Of a stretch of DNA of 64,000 bases, positions 1 through 9,997 are shown one piece after another. The notes under the pieces are model-generated. The model saw nothing but the letters and a program-made list of their open reading frames with translations. It was not told the origin of the DNA and did not search any database. Source of the DNA: Pseudomonas sp. Bout1 (GTDB lineage: Bacteria; Pseudomonadota; Gammaproteobacteria; Pseudomonadales; Pseudomonadaceae); NCBI RefSeq assembly GCF_034314165.1, contig NZ_JAVIWK010000001.1, forward strand, positions 1-64,000, read 5' to 3'. The stretch's first letter is position 1. Each line of letters opens with the position of its first letter. The position numbers and the translations under genes were made by a program.

Positions 1-225
1 TTGTAAAAGTGCAGAGCTAATTATTCGAATCGAATAATTAGCTCTGATCTTTTTCAGAACCGTTCTTTAAAAATTTGGGTATGTGATAGAAAGATAGACT
101 GGACGTTACTTTCACTGGTAACGGATCAGGCTAAGGTAAAATTTGTAAGTTGCTCTTAATTGAGTATTATCGAATTTTCGGCGAATGTCGTCTTCACAGT
201 ATAACCAGATTGCTTGGGGTTATAT
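1..225 (+). other. 16S-23S rRNA spacer, 3' part
   Basis: This is transcribed spacer just upstream of 23S rRNA; any tRNA genes of the operon lie before the window. A perfect hairpin has arms at 13-27 and 31-45 with a 3-nt loop. A boxA-like antitermination sequence (GTTCTTTAAAAA) lies at about 62-73. Bases 75-89 are exactly complementary to 3233-3247 after 23S, and 210-232 is almost fully complementary to 3111-3134. Together these form nested processing stems around 23S rRNA. The open reading frame that overlaps this spacer is not a gene. Confidence 0.85.
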
Positions 226-3118
<2,893 letters not shown>

Positions 3119-3291
3119 TATAACACCCAAGCAATTTGACTACTCCTGACTTGGAAACAAGCAGAAGCATCAGATTGCGGTGTGTGAAGACGAAACGAAC
3201 CGAAAGTTCGAGATCTTGCAAAACACCGAAAGCTATCACATACCCAATTTGCTGAAGCGAGGCCAGCTGGCCACGACTCAGTACCCGAATT
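3119..3291 (+). other. 23S-5S rRNA spacer
   Basis: Transcribed spacer holding the 3' arms of two 23S processing stems: 3111-3134 pairs with 210-232, and 3233-3247 pairs perfectly with 75-89. No tRNA is present in it. Confidence 0.8.
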
Positions 3292-3408
3292 TCTTGACGA
3301 CCATAGAGCATTGGAACCACCTGATCCCATCCCGAACTCAGCAGTGAAACGATGCATCGCCGATGGTAGTGTGGGGTTTCCCCATGTGAGAGTAGGTCAT
3401 CGTCAAGA
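3292..3408 (+). rRNA. rrf: 5S ribosomal RNA
   Basis: Ribosomal 5S RNA of about 117 nt. The terminal helix is visible as TCTTGACGA at 3292-3300 pairing with TCGTCAAGA at 3400-3408. The internal sequence (CCACCTGATCCCATCCCGAA and AGTAGGTCATCG) is the standard Pseudomonas 5S. Ends are accurate to within 1-3 nt. Confidence 0.96.
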
Positions 3409-3418
3409 TTAAATTCCG

Positions 3419-3455
3419 AAACCCCTACCTGCGCATACAGGTAGGGGTTTTGTTT
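3419..3455 (+). terminator. rRNA operon terminator
   Basis: Intrinsic terminator right after 5S: stem CCCCTACCTG (about 3422-3431) pairs with CAGGTAGGGG (about 3438-3447) and is followed by a T-rich run (TTTTGTTTG). Confidence 0.9.
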
Positions 3456-3626
3456 GTCCTCAAAAAAAATCCTGATTGCCAAAGTATTGATCAAATAGCT
3501 AGTCAGGGTGGGGTGGGATGTTCTACCGGAGTTAGGAAAATAGGCCGGGCTTCTAAGGTCTATACGGCCCTCCCCCGCTACCAATGATAGTGGTCGGCCC
3601 CTACATCAGGTTGCAGCGCAAAACGA
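3456..3626. other. non-coding gap after rRNA operon
   Basis: About 170 bp between the rRNA terminator and the response-regulator terminator. I see no gene, RNA or repeat in it. Confidence 0.5.
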
Positions 3627-3658
3627 AAAAGGCCAACGCTAAACGTTGGCCTTTTTTA
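3627..3658 (-). terminator. terminator of the response regulator gene (probably bidirectional)
   Basis: Stem GGCCAACG (3631-3638) pairs with CGTTGGCC (3644-3651). A-tract and T-tract flank both sides, so it can stop leftward transcription from the regulator gene as well as rightward read-through from the rRNA operon. Confidence 0.85.
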
Positions 3659-3686
3659 TTGAGTGGAACATGGAGTCTTTTGTAAA

Positions 3687-3702
3687 TGCTCCACGTGGAA
3701 CA
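3687..3702. other. parS-like centromere site
   Basis: TGCTCCACGTGGAACA matches the ParB-binding 16-mer TGTTCCACGTGGAACA at 15 of 16 positions; only the third base differs. A further half site, TGGAACA, lies at 3664-3670. Pseudomonas chromosomes carry several parS sites clustered near oriC, which agrees with this window's gene content. The match is seen directly; ParB binding is inferred. Confidence 0.65.
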
Positions 3703-3704
3703 TC

Positions 3705-4427
3705 TCAATCTTCAGAGGCCGCTGTCACGCTCTCCAGCCGATAACCATACCCGTAGATAGTCAGCAACTGCCAGCCGCGGTCCGCGGTCAGCCCCAGCTT
3801 ATTACGCAGTCGGTAGATATGCGTATCCAGCGGCCTTGAAGACACCATCTCTTCATGGGACCAGAACCGCTCATACAGATATTCCCGAGACAGCGGCCGC
3901 GCGAGGTTTTCGAACAGGCACCGAGCCAGGCGGTATTCGCGTTCAGTCAGGCTGATGGGCTTCCCTGCCCTGCTCACCGTGAGTTCAGCATCGTCAAACG
4001 TCAGGTCGTTGAAGGTCAGCACTTCGCTGGCTGCGGACTTCTGCAAGCCGTGGCGCCGCAATACAGCATTCACCCGGGCCTTAAGTTCGTTGGGGCGAAA
4101 TGGTTTGCTCACGTAATCATCAGCGCCACTGTTCAACGCCTGGACGATATCGCTCTCGGCATCACGGCTGGTGAGCATGATGGCGGCTGGGGGGGCTTCC
4201 ATGTGCTCACGAGTCCAGCGCAGCAAGGCCAGGCCGCTCAGGTCGGGCAGTTGCCAGTCGAGGATCAGCAGGTCAAAGGTTTCCCGGCGCAGTTGGCGCA
4301 GCAAGTCTTCTCCACGCTCGAAACAATGCAGGGTCCATGGCTGATCCGCAGCGCTGGGGATTTGTCGCAGTGTCTGTTCCACCCGCCGCAGTTCAGCAGG
4401 TTCGTCATCCAGTATTGCGACACGCAT
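3705..4427 (-). CDS. OmpR-family two-component response regulator
   Basis: A 240-residue DNA-binding response regulator. The N-terminal receiver domain (about 1-120) has the acidic pair D7/D8, phospho-acceptor D57 (in LLILDWQLPDLSG), T86 and K108 (SKPF). The C-terminal winged helix (about 138-232) ends with the usual RLRNKLG...YGYGYRL pattern. The ATG start has AAGGA 8 nt upstream. It is divergent from the FecR and CHASE2 kinase genes about 0.7 kb away and is their most likely partner, since no other kinase is nearby. A dyad GAATCTG-N12-CAGATTC (4463-4488) lies just upstream and may be its own operator. Target genes are unknown. Confidence 0.92.
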   Translation of the reverse strand: MRVAILDDEPAELRRVEQTLRQIPSAADQPWTLHCFERGEDLLRQLRRETFDLLILDWQLPDLSGLALLRWTREHMEAPPAAIMLTSRDAESDIVQALNSGADDYVSKPFRPNELKARVNAVLRRHGLQKSAASEVLTFNDLTFDDAELTVSRAGKPISLTEREYRLARCLFENLARPLSREYLYERFWSHEEMVSSRPLDTHIYRLRNKLGLTADRGWQLLTIYGYGYRLESVTAASED

Positions 4428-4462
4428 GGCAGGGTCCTTTCTTATTGAAGAATGCGGGCGTT

Positions 4463-4488
4463 GAATCTGAACAATTATGGCCAGATTC
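4463..4488. promoter_or_regulatory. candidate operator upstream of response regulator
   Basis: Inverted repeat GAATCTG (4463-4469) and CAGATTC (4482-4488) 12 bp apart, 36 bp before the regulator start codon. The 11-mer AATCTGAACAA inside it (4464-4474) recurs exactly at 4862-4872 on the way to the FecR/kinase genes. Repeated 11-bp elements on both sides of a divergent region fit binding by an OmpR-type regulator. This is an inference from sequence only. Confidence 0.4.
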
Positions 4489-4600
4489 GCAGGCCCTCTG
4501 AATCTCTCGGTACGCTGATATCAAATGGCCGTAAGCCATTGGAAATCGTCAATACCCAAGCTGGGAAGATACCGGCTCGAGACCTTCAGGAAAAGGATCA

Positions 4601-4852
4601 ATGGCAATCAGGTTTTATGCTGTTTCGAGACGCGTGGCCGTTCTGGAGAAGGTTAATGTATGGGGAACACTGGTATTGGTGGTGATGGCTGCAACCCTGG
4701 GTGCAGAAACCGTAGGGGCCAATAAGCCGGCGGCACCTACAGCGTTCGATGAGCGTCAAACGTTGAATGAGCCCAGCGATAACGTGGGGTTCGCCAGCTC
4801 ACCGTTTCAGCACCTCAGCGAACAGCAGCAGACTCAACGCTGGATATTTTAA
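4601..4852 (+). CDS. small secreted hypothetical protein
   Basis: An 83-residue reading frame that I do not recognise. An AAGG motif sits 4 nt before the ATG. Residues about 21-40 form a hydrophobic stretch ending in Ala-rich sequence (LVLVVMAATLGAETVGANKP), which looks like a signal peptide if translation starts here or at the downstream GTG (CGC-GTG-GCC, codon 12). The mature part would be only about 43 residues, polar and rich in Gln, ending in QRWIF. Its codon use resembles the neighbours more than a random frame would. It lies between the response regulator and the FecR gene, so it may belong to the same signalling module. Real but uncharacterised is the best guess; chance ORF is possible. 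Confidence 0.45.
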   Translation: MAIRFYAVSRRVAVLEKVNVWGTLVLVVMAATLGAETVGANKPAAPTAFDERQTLNEPSDNVGFASSPFQHLSEQQQTQRWIF

Positions 4853-5119
4853 GTAGCGCCAAATCTGAACAAATGTTGCGAATCGATCCGATGTACCTAT
4901 GTTGTAGGTAAATTCGCTGTCGCTGGATGACACACGGATTGGAGCGAGGGAAGTGCTCCGACACAGGGACGTGTCATCTTCTGCAATGGAACCGTCCCCA
5001 CATATTTTGGCTATCGACGGCGATACCTCATCGAGTATCGTAGGCGGTACTCCAGGTCTTCCCGCTGCAAGACGCTTTCTGAAAGTGCTTTCTGATGCCC
5101 CATTAGAACTAGAATCTTG
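4853..5119. other. upstream region of the FecR/kinase genes
   Basis: About 270 bp without a convincing gene. It contains the second copy of AATCTGAACAA (4862-4872) and a local direct repeat GCTTTCTGA shortly before the FecR start. No clear promoter was identified. Confidence 0.4.
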
Positions 5120-6115
5120 ATGAGCGCCATGACCTTTTTCCCCTGCCGATTCCGCTTTGCCTTTTCTACCCTGCTGGGCTCTGGCCTGATCGTTACACTT
5201 GGCGTCATGAGCCTGCCGGCCTTTGCACGGCCCACCCCTCCCCGCGCACCCTACATCGACGGCAACCAAATGTGCCGTGCGCAGCCCCTGCCGGCGGTGG
5301 TCCAGCACATGACAGGCGAAGCCTGGAAACTGGATGCAAAGGGTCGGTCCACGGCCTTGGAAGAAGGCATGGTCATTGACGAGCAGGAGGGTGTGAAAAC
5401 TTCGCCAGCCGCCTTTGTCAGCTTGCTGCTGGGCGACGGCTCGCGAATCGTCTTGCCGTCCAGTTCCCAGGTTCGACTGCACCTGGTCGAGGAGCAATCT
5501 ATCCCCCAGGTCATTCTAGAGGAAGGCCAGGTCGAGGCTTACGTGATCAAGCGGGCCAGTGACTATGACCGTTTCCAAATCATGACCCCGGTTGGCGTGC
5601 TGGGGGTACGCGGCACGCATTTCCGTGTGCGTAACGATGGCGAACAATCGCTGGTAGAAGTGCTCAATGGGCAAGTAGCGGTGAATCGTGATGATACGCC
5701 GCCGGCCCAGCGACGGGCCAGGAACAAGCCCATTACGGGGCCGGTTGCGGGTGAAGTAAAGGTCGGCGCGCGGCAGGGCTTGGCATTCAAGAAACAAGGT
5801 GAACTCAAACCGGTGGAACTGCTTGATGCCCCACGCCTGGTCGGCCAGGATGGCCAAAAAGGTGACGCGCCGGTGTGGACTCTGTTCCTGCGGCCATTGG
5901 CCGGTGCCCAGCGTTACAGGGCCCAGGTTGCGACCGACAAGGCGTTTTTGAACATCAAGCAGGAGAACTTCTCCGACAAGCCACAAATGCACTTCACTGG
6001 ACTGAAAGCATCGTTCTATCACGTGCGTTTGTCGGCCTATGATGAACACGGCCTGGAGGGAGAAACCGGCGTCTATGACATCTTTTATTACCCGCCTGCG
6101 ACTCGGGTGCAATAG
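5120..6115 (+). CDS. FecR-domain periplasmic protein
   Basis: About 331 residues. An N-terminal signal sequence (FAFSTLLGSGLIVTLGVMSLP, then AFA) is followed by a FecR domain at about 60-165 that contains the typical TPVGVLGVRGTHFRV segment, and a C-terminal beta-rich, fibronectin-like part (about 240-330, PVWTLFLRPLAGAQRYRAQV). FecR domains bind or sense ligands in the periplasm. It sits 18 bp before the CHASE2 kinase gene and is probably its periplasmic partner or input protein. There is no good ribosome binding site, so ATG at 5120, ATG at 5129 or TTG at 5117 are all possible starts. The ligand is unknown. Confidence 0.85.
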   Translation: MSAMTFFPCRFRFAFSTLLGSGLIVTLGVMSLPAFARPTPPRAPYIDGNQMCRAQPLPAVVQHMTGEAWKLDAKGRSTALEEGMVIDEQEGVKTSPAAFVSLLLGDGSRIVLPSSSQVRLHLVEEQSIPQVILEEGQVEAYVIKRASDYDRFQIMTPVGVLGVRGTHFRVRNDGEQSLVEVLNGQVAVNRDDTPPAQRRARNKPITGPVAGEVKVGARQGLAFKKQGELKPVELLDAPRLVGQDGQKGDAPVWTLFLRPLAGAQRYRAQVATDKAFLNIKQENFSDKPQMHFTGLKASFYHVRLSAYDEHGLEGETGVYDIFYYPPATRVQ

Positions 6116-6133
6116 CGCTGCGCAGGCGCGCCG

Positions 6134-8425
6134 GTGAGCCTGTGGAGCAGGGCTGAAAAGCGCCAGCCGACACAAGCTCAACGGCTGTTCAATGGCTTGG
6201 TGCGTGAATGGCTTTGGGTCAGCCTGCTGCTGTTACCCATCACGGTGTTCCTGTCCCTGAGCCCGGGCCTGGCCCTCAATAATCTGCTGTATGACAGCCT
6301 GCGCCGCCTGGCGCCGTTACCGGTTGATCCACGCATCCTGCTGGTGGCCATTGACGACCGAAGCCTGAAAGAGCTTGGCCAGTGGCCCTGGTCGCGGCGT
6401 GTACATGCCGACTTGCTTGACCGACTGAGCGCCGCCAAGCCTGCGGGCATTTTGTTTGATGTGATCTTCAGTGAGCCCGCCCGTGAACCGGCCAATGACC
6501 TGCGTCTGGCAGAGGCGATGTGCAACGCTGGCACTGTTCTGTTGCCGCTGATCCGTGAAGGTTCACCACGATCCGGCCAACAGGTGGCGCAAATCCTGCC
6601 CGTGCTGCCCCTGCGTGATTGCGCCAGGAGCGTCGGCCATATCAACGTTGAAGCAGACAGTGACGGTATCGTTCGAAGTCTGTATTTGCGTGAGGGTCCG
6701 CCAGGGCACTTGACGCCACAACTGGCCTGGTTGGCCTTTGAACTCAGTGGCCAGCAATCCGTCATGCCGGGCGCGCCTGGCCCGTCGGACAGCGCGAGCT
6801 GGCAGCGGGAAAACGCCATTCGAATTCCTTTCATTGCAAGCGGTGCCGGCTTTCCCAGCGTGCCCTATACCAGCGTATTACGCGGCGAGGTACCGCCCGA
6901 GCTGCTGCGCGGCCGCTTGATCCTGGTCGGTGCCACCGCGCCGGGCATGGGCGACCGGTACGTCACCCCCCTGTCGGCCAGCGTCGGTACCACGCCGGGC
7001 GTGGAGATCCAGGCGAATATCCTCAATGGCTTGCTGCAAGGGCGCAGCATTGTCGACCTGCCCGTGTGGATGGCGACGCTGCTGGCCACCGCGCTGGTGG
7101 CGTTGCTATTGGGCTTGCTGCTGTTTCGTCCGCGTTATGCGCTATGGCTGACCCTCGGTTGCATGGGCGCAGCGCTTCTTGGCGCTTGGGCCCTGTTGCG
7201 CCTGGGGCATTGGTGGTCACCGGCGGCGTGCCTGATTGGCATGTTGCTCAGTTACCTGATCTGGAACTGGCGGCGCCTGAGCGTCATCCTGGCCTACTTC
7301 GGCTGGGAACTGGCCCGCTTGGACAACGAGCCCAAAGTGCTGCCGGAGCGCCGCCGAGCACCCGCCAGCCAAGGTGATGTATTACAGGGACGCATCTTCG
7401 CCCTGGAGCAAGCAGTGAGCCGTACCCGCGACACCCGACGGTTCATGGCCGATGGCCTGGAGTGTTTGCCGGTAGCGACCTTGATTACCGACCCCAAGGG
7501 CAACGTCCTGTTGGCTAATCGGATTGCTCGTAACGTGTTCGGCAACGACCTGGTGGCGGAAAACGTGCTGGAACAGCTCGCGGCGCTAGGTTACCCACCG
7601 TTGCAACACGGCGCTCGCCCGGCCCTGTCTGCCTTGGAGGTTGTCGAGTTTCGCGATGCGCTTAACCGCAGCCTGCGCCTCGACCTGGCCCCCCTGTTGC
7701 CTGCAGACGATGATGTAGCCCTGGGCTGGCTGTTGAGCCTCACAGACCTGAGCATCGAGCGTGATGCCCAGCAGCAGCGGGAAACCTTGCTACGCTTTCT
7801 TTCCCATGACCTGCGCGCACCGCATTCGGCGATCCTGGCCCTGTTGGATGTCCAGGACACGGCTGCGCCGATCTTTGCCCAAATCGAACAGCAAGTCCGT
7901 CGTGCGCTGAACCTGACCGAATCATTCGTGCAACTGGCGAAAGCTGAATCTGATGGCTACCAATTCCAGCCCAGCGTGTTCGCCATGCTGGTGCTTGATG
8001 CTTTTGACCAGGTGGCAGTGCACGCTCAGTTGAAACGCATCCATCTGGTTCATGACCTGGATGAGGACGGCGACGAGATAGTCTGGGCGGACCAGTCGCT
8101 GTTGACCCGCGCCCTGTTCAATCTGCTGGAGAACGCGGTCAAATACAGCCCATCAGGTACTACCGTGACATTAAGTCTGACCCGCAGCGAAGAACGTTTG
8201 GAATGCCGCATCAGCGACCAGGGGACAGGAATTGCCCCGCAGGACCTGCCCGAACTCTTCGGCCAATATCGACGCTTCGCCTCGGCTCAGGGCAGTGAAG
8301 GATTAGGATTGGGGCTGACCATGGTCAAGGCGGTGGTGGATCGCCACGGCGGGCGGATCGGCTGCGAAAGTGTGGTGGATAAAGGCACGACCTTCATCCT
8401 TCAGCTGCCGTTGTGGAGAGAGTGA
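6134..8425 (+). CDS. CHASE2-domain sensor histidine kinase
   Basis: A 763-residue membrane kinase starting at GTG. An N-terminal membrane segment (about 25-47) is followed by a CHASE2 extracytoplasmic sensor domain (about 50-310), then three membrane spans (about 315-385), a PAS-like region (about 430-535), the H-box SHDLRAPHSA with His558, and an ATPase domain with the N-box (FNLLENAVKY) and G-boxes (DQGTGIAP, GLGLGLTMVKAVV). The gene follows the FecR gene by 18 bp, so the two are probably co-transcribed. By proximity its partner is the divergent response regulator at 3705-4427. The signal sensed is unknown. A strong terminator follows. Confidence 0.93.
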   Translation: MSLWSRAEKRQPTQAQRLFNGLVREWLWVSLLLLPITVFLSLSPGLALNNLLYDSLRRLAPLPVDPRILLVAIDDRSLKELGQWPWSRRVHADLLDRLSAAKPAGILFDVIFSEPAREPANDLRLAEAMCNAGTVLLPLIREGSPRSGQQVAQILPVLPLRDCARSVGHINVEADSDGIVRSLYLREGPPGHLTPQLAWLAFELSGQQSVMPGAPGPSDSASWQRENAIRIPFIASGAGFPSVPYTSVLRGEVPPELLRGRLILVGATAPGMGDRYVTPLSASVGTTPGVEIQANILNGLLQGRSIVDLPVWMATLLATALVALLLGLLLFRPRYALWLTLGCMGAALLGAWALLRLGHWWSPAACLIGMLLSYLIWNWRRLSVILAYFGWELARLDNEPKVLPERRRAPASQGDVLQGRIFALEQAVSRTRDTRRFMADGLECLPVATLITDPKGNVLLANRIARNVFGNDLVAENVLEQLAALGYPPLQHGARPALSALEVVEFRDALNRSLRLDLAPLLPADDDVALGWLLSLTDLSIERDAQQQRETLLRFLSHDLRAPHSAILALLDVQDTAAPIFAQIEQQVRRALNLTESFVQLAKAESDGYQFQPSVFAMLVLDAFDQVAVHAQLKRIHLVHDLDEDGDEIVWADQSLLTRALFNLLENAVKYSPSGTTVTLSLTRSEERLECRISDQGTGIAPQDLPELFGQYRRFASAQGSEGLGLGLTMVKAVVDRHGGRIGCESVVDKGTTFILQLPLWRE

Positions 8426-8448
8426 GCTGCTGCTTTTTGCCTGTGTAT

Positions 8449-8478
8449 AAAAAACCGGTCTCAAGGACCGGTTTTTTA
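8449..8478. terminator. terminator after the CHASE2 kinase gene (bidirectional)
   Basis: Stem ACCGGTC (8454-8460) pairs with GACCGGT (8466-8472), flanked by A-tract and T-tract, so it can serve both the kinase gene and the convergent acyltransferase gene. Confidence 0.9.
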
Positions 8479-8591
8479 ATGCGGAAAAAACTTATGCACC
8501 TTTTCCGTTGTTTTATGAGCTTGGGAAATATGTAATTAAATCAGCAGGCTATGAGCTAAAAACACCGATTCGCCAACAAACCGTACACAGG

Positions 8592-8600
8592 TTATCCACA
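8592..8600 (+). other. DnaA box (consensus TTATCCACA)
   Basis: A perfect 9-mer DnaA box in the intergenic stretch between the kinase gene and the convergent acyltransferase gene. It is isolated here; the window shows no DnaA-box cluster like an origin. Its location near oriC is suggestive but a single box can be chance. Confidence 0.4.
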
Positions 8601-8605
8601 GAAAA

Positions 8606-9376
8606 TCAAATCACCGGCGTGTCGACCACAACCGGCGTTGGCGGCAGTGAGCCCATGGCCCTTTGTTGCGCTTCATTCCACGCATGGGCACGGTCGTTCA
8701 GCGCTGCAATGGCGCGTGGGCCTTCCCCCTCGGCGTACATCGGTTCACCAATGATCACGGTGATAGTGCCTTCACGCTTGGCCCAGCCGGTCTTTGGCCA
8801 GAACTTGCCGGCGTTGTGGGCAATCGGCAGCACCGGCAGGCCGGCGTTCACCGCCAATGCCGTGCCGCCGCGTGAGAACTTGCCCACGGTGCCGTAGGGC
8901 ACCCGCGTACCCTCCGGGAAGATCAGCACCCAAACGCCATCCTTGAGCAGCTCGTCGCCCTTCTTCGCCACATGCTTGAGCGCCGCCTTGGGGTTGTCGC
9001 GGTCGATGGCGATTGGTCGCAGCATGGCCATGGCCCAGCCGAAGAACGGCACGTACAACAGTTCACGCTTGAGCACCTGGCTCAGGGGCGAAAAGTAAGC
9101 AGACAGGAAAAAGGTTTCCCAGGTGCTCTGGTGGTTCGACAGAATCACGCACGGCTGGTCCGGGACGTTTTCGGCGCCCTTGATCTCGAAACGAATGTTC
9201 AGGAACACCTTGGTCAACCACAACGCGCAGTTGCACCAAAAGACGTTGATGAAACGATAGCGCGCCTTGAACGGCAGAAAAGGCGCGATAAAAAAGCTCA
9301 GGGTGCACCAGAGAAAAGAACTGGTGCCCAGCAGCAGGTAAAAGAAGAAGGTTCTGATGGCCTGCAAAATCGACAT
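8606..9376 (-). CDS. plsC: 1-acyl-sn-glycerol-3-phosphate acyltransferase family protein
   Basis: A 256-residue PlsC-type acyltransferase that would acylate lysophosphatidic acid in phospholipid synthesis at the inner membrane. An N-terminal hydrophobic segment (about 5-35) precedes the catalytic NHQSTWE motif (an HX4E version of the usual HX4D) and the substrate-binding FPEGTR motif. The frame is open further upstream, to 9502, but that would overlap gmhB; ATG at 9376 (MSILQAIRTFF) gives the usual family length. It is the last gene of the leftward glyQ-glyS-gmhB cluster. Pseudomonads have several PlsC paralogs, so the exact substrate is uncertain and the symbol is by family. Confidence 0.88.
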   Translation of the reverse strand: MSILQAIRTFFFYLLLGTSSFLWCTLSFFIAPFLPFKARYRFINVFWCNCALWLTKVFLNIRFEIKGAENVPDQPCVILSNHQSTWETFFLSAYFSPLSQVLKRELLYVPFFGWAMAMLRPIAIDRDNPKAALKHVAKKGDELLKDGVWVLIFPEGTRVPYGTVGKFSRGGTALAVNAGLPVLPIAHNAGKFWPKTGWAKREGTITVIIGEPMYAEGEGPRAIAALNDRAHAWNEAQQRAMGSLPPTPVVVDTPVI

Positions 9377-9458
9377 GGCGGCATTTACCGTTGCGGGACA
9401 ACGCCCGCCTGTTAAAAGCGCGCTCCCGAACAGTCCTTGGTCAGGAAGTCGAGGGCTG

Positions 9459-9995
9459 CTAGTTGTTGATAAGTTCTGCGGCAACCGCCGCCAGATCGTC
9501 AAAAATCAAGGTACCTACCGGCAGGGTTTTAGCCTGGGTCTTTTCGCCTTTCCCGGTCTTTACCAAAACTGGCTGAGAGTCGACGGCTTTGGCAGCTTCC
9601 AGGTCACCAAGGCTGTCCCCGACAAACCATAGACCCGCCAACGGCACGTTGTAATGTTCAGCAATAGTTTTAAGCATACCCGGTTTGGGCTTGCGGCAAT
9701 CGCAGCCTTCATCCGGGCCGTGCGGGCAATACACCACCAGCCCTACCTCACCGCCCTGCTCGGCCACCAGCGTGCGCAGGCGCGCGTGCATGGCGTCGAG
9801 TGTGGCAATGTCGTAGTAGCCGCGGGCGATGCCGGACTGGTTGGTGGCGATGGCCACCGTCCAGCCCGCTTTGCTCAACTGCGCAATGGCCTCGATCGAG
9901 CCGGGCAGTGGAATCCATTCCGCCACCGATTTGATGTAAGCGTCGGAGTCGTAATTGATCACTCCGTCCCGATCGAGAATCAGCAGTTTCAACAT
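9459..9995 (-). CDS. gmhB: D-glycero-beta-D-manno-heptose 1,7-bisphosphate 7-phosphatase
   Basis: A 178-residue HAD-family phosphatase of ADP-heptose synthesis for the LPS inner core. The catalytic motif DRDGVIN (D8, D10) is at the N-terminus; the zinc-binding loop CPHGPDEGCDC is followed by RKPKPG, and the Mg-binding GDSLGD motif comes later. The length is typical. It starts 2 bp after the glyS stop and is co-transcribed with glyQS, the same arrangement as in other pseudomonads. Confidence 0.95.
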   Translation of the reverse strand: MLKLLILDRDGVINYDSDAYIKSVAEWIPLPGSIEAIAQLSKAGWTVAIATNQSGIARGYYDIATLDAMHARLRTLVAEQGGEVGLVVYCPHGPDEGCDCRKPKPGMLKTIAEHYNVPLAGLWFVGDSLGDLEAAKAVDSQPVLVKTGKGEKTQAKTLPVGTLIFDDLAAVAAELINN

Positions 9996-9997
9996 GG

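Noticed and set aside
8508..8897. Rightward frame after the kinase gene
   Set aside because: It runs from the terminator region into the antisense strand of plsC; it has no ribosome binding site and no family similarity.
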